Source: Candidatus Tumulicola scandinaviensis
GTDB taxonomy: Bacteria; Vulcanimicrobiota; Vulcanimicrobiia; Vulcanimicrobiales; Vulcanimicrobiaceae
DNA: 63,880 nucleotides
NCBI GenBank assembly: GCA_003140835.1
Contig: PLLA01000093.1
Coordinates: forward strand, 1-63,880
Direction of reading: 5' to 3'
The notes below the pieces were generated by a model. The model made no database searches. It was not told where the DNA came from and saw only the letters and a program-made list of their open reading frames with translations. Both the position numbers and the translations under genes were made by a program. Numbering within the stretch: the stretch's first letter is position 1; each line of letters begins with the position of its first letter. Positions 62,654 through 63,880 of the stretch are shown piece after piece.

Positions 62654-63816
62654 TGCGCGTCAAGCCTGCCTACGTTGCCGGCTTGGCCGCGTTGATCGTC
62701 ACTGTGCTGGTTTCGCACCTGCGGGCGTCGCCGTACAATAATTTCGTACTGCTTGCGCAAGCCTTCTTGCACGGGCACGTTTGGATCGATTGGCCGGGCG
62801 CATACATCGATGCGCTGGGGTACGCCGGCCGGCATTACGTCATCGAAGCCCCGCTGCCGGCGATCCTCTTGATGCCCTACGTCGCGCTGTTCGGTCTGCA
62901 CGCGAATCAGACGTTGTTGTCGATCGCCCTGGCGGGGGTGGCAATCGGCGCGGCATGGGAGCTAGGTGAACGGTTTGGTTTGCGGCCGTCGAGCAACGCG
63001 TGGATTTGTGCGTTCCTGCTGGCCGGTACCGACCTGTTGTGGTGCGCGATGCTCGGCGACGTGTGGTTTCTCGCGCACGTTTCGGCGGCGTGCTTTACGT
63101 TACTCGCGCTGGTCGAGCTGGCCGGAGCCCGGCGCGCGTGGCTGGTCGCGCTTTGGGCGGCGTGCGCGTTCGAATCGCGCTTTTCACTGATCTTGATCGT
63201 CCCGATCTACGCGTACCTCTGCGCGCGTGACGCGGAGAAGCCGTTCGCGATCGGGCCGCAGTGGCGCTCGACGCTCACGGGCTTTGCAACGATTCTGGTT
63301 CCGGTCGCGGTGCTTTGGATGCTGTACAATCGCGCTCGTTGGGGCACCTGGACCGACATCGGTTACACGGCCTGGTACCACCAAGATGAGGCCGGATTTC
63401 CGACCGGCTCGCCGTTTCGGTTCGCGTACGTCCCCTACGAGGTATCGTCGTTTTTCGTGCAGGGTGCGACGCGCTTGCCCGGGTTTCCGTATTTTCGTCC
63501 GGAGTATTCGGGTATCGCACTCACCTGGACGTCGCCGGCACTCGTGCTAGCGTTTTTGGCACGCGGTCCGGCGCGCTGGGTCGTAGCGATCTGGATCGCG
63601 GCGCTGGCCGCGGCGGTACCGAACTTCCTCTATTACGTCAACGGCTTCGCGCAGTTCGGCATGCGCCATGCGCTCGACTTCGAGCCGTTCTTAGTCGCGC
63701 TCATGATGCTGGCCGTGCGCAAACGCTTTCCACCGTGGGCTTACGTTCTGATCGCCTACTCCATCGGCGTGGGCTTTTGGGGCTGCTGGTACTGGAACGC
63801 TTACGTAAGAACGTAA
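62650..63816 (+). CDS. Polytopic membrane protein, possible GT-C glycosyltransferase
   Basis: A 388-aa protein with about ten hydrophobic segments and an extracytoplasmic first loop (FLHGHVWIDWPGAYIDALGYAGRHYVIEAPLP) that looks like, but lacks the clear DE motif of, PMT/ArnT enzymes; the D-W-P and E-A-P-L-P residues may be the equivalents. The mid region has WGTWTDIGYTAWYHQDEAGFP. It follows the secreted protein in a GTGA overlap (GTG 62650, ATG 62653 is in frame). Sugar transfer is inferred from topology. Confidence 0.68.
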   Translation: MMRVKPAYVAGLAALIVTVLVSHLRASPYNNFVLLAQAFLHGHVWIDWPGAYIDALGYAGRHYVIEAPLPAILLMPYVALFGLHANQTLLSIALAGVAIGAAWELGERFGLRPSSNAWICAFLLAGTDLLWCAMLGDVWFLAHVSAACFTLLALVELAGARRAWLVALWAACAFESRFSLILIVPIYAYLCARDAEKPFAIGPQWRSTLTGFATILVPVAVLWMLYNRARWGTWTDIGYTAWYHQDEAGFPTGSPFRFAYVPYEVSSFFVQGATRLPGFPYFRPEYSGIALTWTSPALVLAFLARGPARWVVAIWIAALAAAVPNFLYYVNGFAQFGMRHALDFEPFLVALMMLAVRKRFPPWAYVLIAYSIGVGFWGCWYWNAYVRT

Positions 63817-63830
63817 CGACATTGACAAAA

Positions 63831-63856
63831 GCGGCTCCGCTCAGGATGACAAAGTT
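63831..63856 (+). repeat. Short dispersed repeat, copy 3 of 3
   Basis: GCGGCTCCGCTCAGGATGAC plus AAAGTT, sharing 14 core bases (CTCAGGATGACAAA) with the copies at 3171 and 36881. It lies 15 bases after the stop codon of the last gene, near the window end; nothing else is recognisable in 63817-63880. Confidence 0.7.
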
Positions 63857-63880
63857 AGGGATGCGCTGATCAATCACGGC

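Overview
The window is 63.9 kb of gene-dense, GC-rich bacterial chromosome with many GTG/TTG starts and short intergenic gaps. It looks like a free-living diderm. It has an LptA/OstA-like protein, MurA, MreB, WecA- and WecB-like enzymes, OPX/Wzc-type polysaccharide export, a two-b-subunit F-ATPase and a SigB-type partner-switching module. The gene mix would suit an uncultured lineage such as Eremiobacterota (WPS-2), but that is a guess; no rRNA or other decisive marker is present. I saw no tRNA, rRNA, CRISPR array, integrase or insertion sequence.

Region 1 (1-4.0 kb): the 3' part of a phospholipase C-like phosphoesterase, two convergent paralogous lipoproteins, and the alternative lipid II flippase Amj. 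Region 2 (4.1-21.1 kb): an exopolysaccharide locus. A leftward six-gene operon (12656 to 5459) in which every junction is a 4-nt overlap encodes a polyprenyl-P sugar transferase, three GT4 glycosyltransferases, a UDP-sugar dehydrogenase and a D-glucuronyl C5-epimerase. A rightward operon (12822 to 21109) encodes a Wzc-like kinase, GT2, a DegT aminotransferase, a Gfo/Idh dehydrogenase, a hexapeptide acyltransferase, an FAD oxidoreductase and a polysaccharide deacetylase. An O-antigen ligase/polymerase converges on the first operon. Together they predict a uronic-acid polymer that is epimerised, and perhaps deacetylated, after polymerisation: a bacterial glycosaminoglycan-like product.

Region 3 (21.2-29.2 kb): three LuxR-type regulators, two polytopic sugar transferases, a small secreted-peptide candidate and the SLBB/Wza-like export protein. 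Region 4 (29.2-38.3 kb): a type-5-like uracil-DNA glycosylase, an Fsr-like MFS pump, then a leftward operon (dipeptide epimerase, DUF1611/DgcN-like protein, peptide-binding protein, C39-like peptidase, TrmL) suggesting murein-peptide or D-glutamate use. A frameshifted M91-like metallopeptidase, a YdeI-like protein and a probable 6S RNA follow.

Region 5 (38.4-55.6 kb): rpiB, glyA, dCMP deaminase, wecA, wecB, two AtpI-like genes, the complete ATP synthase set, then murA, mreB, a Sua5/YrdC protein, lptA-like and rarA, closed by a clear terminator. Region 6 (55.6-63.8 kb): cysteine desulfurase, DUF948 and YtxH-like proteins, a STAS antagonist, an RsbW-like protein lacking its N-box Asn, a SigB-family sigma factor, alaS, a secreted protein and a membrane sugar transferase.

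Two general traits stand out. At least sixteen gene junctions are 4-nt ATGA/GTGA overlaps, and many operon-head start codons have a TANNNT -10 box only 5-11 nt upstream, suggesting leaderless or near-leaderless mRNAs. A short repeat containing CTCAGGATGACAAA occurs three times, each at the 3' end of a gene.
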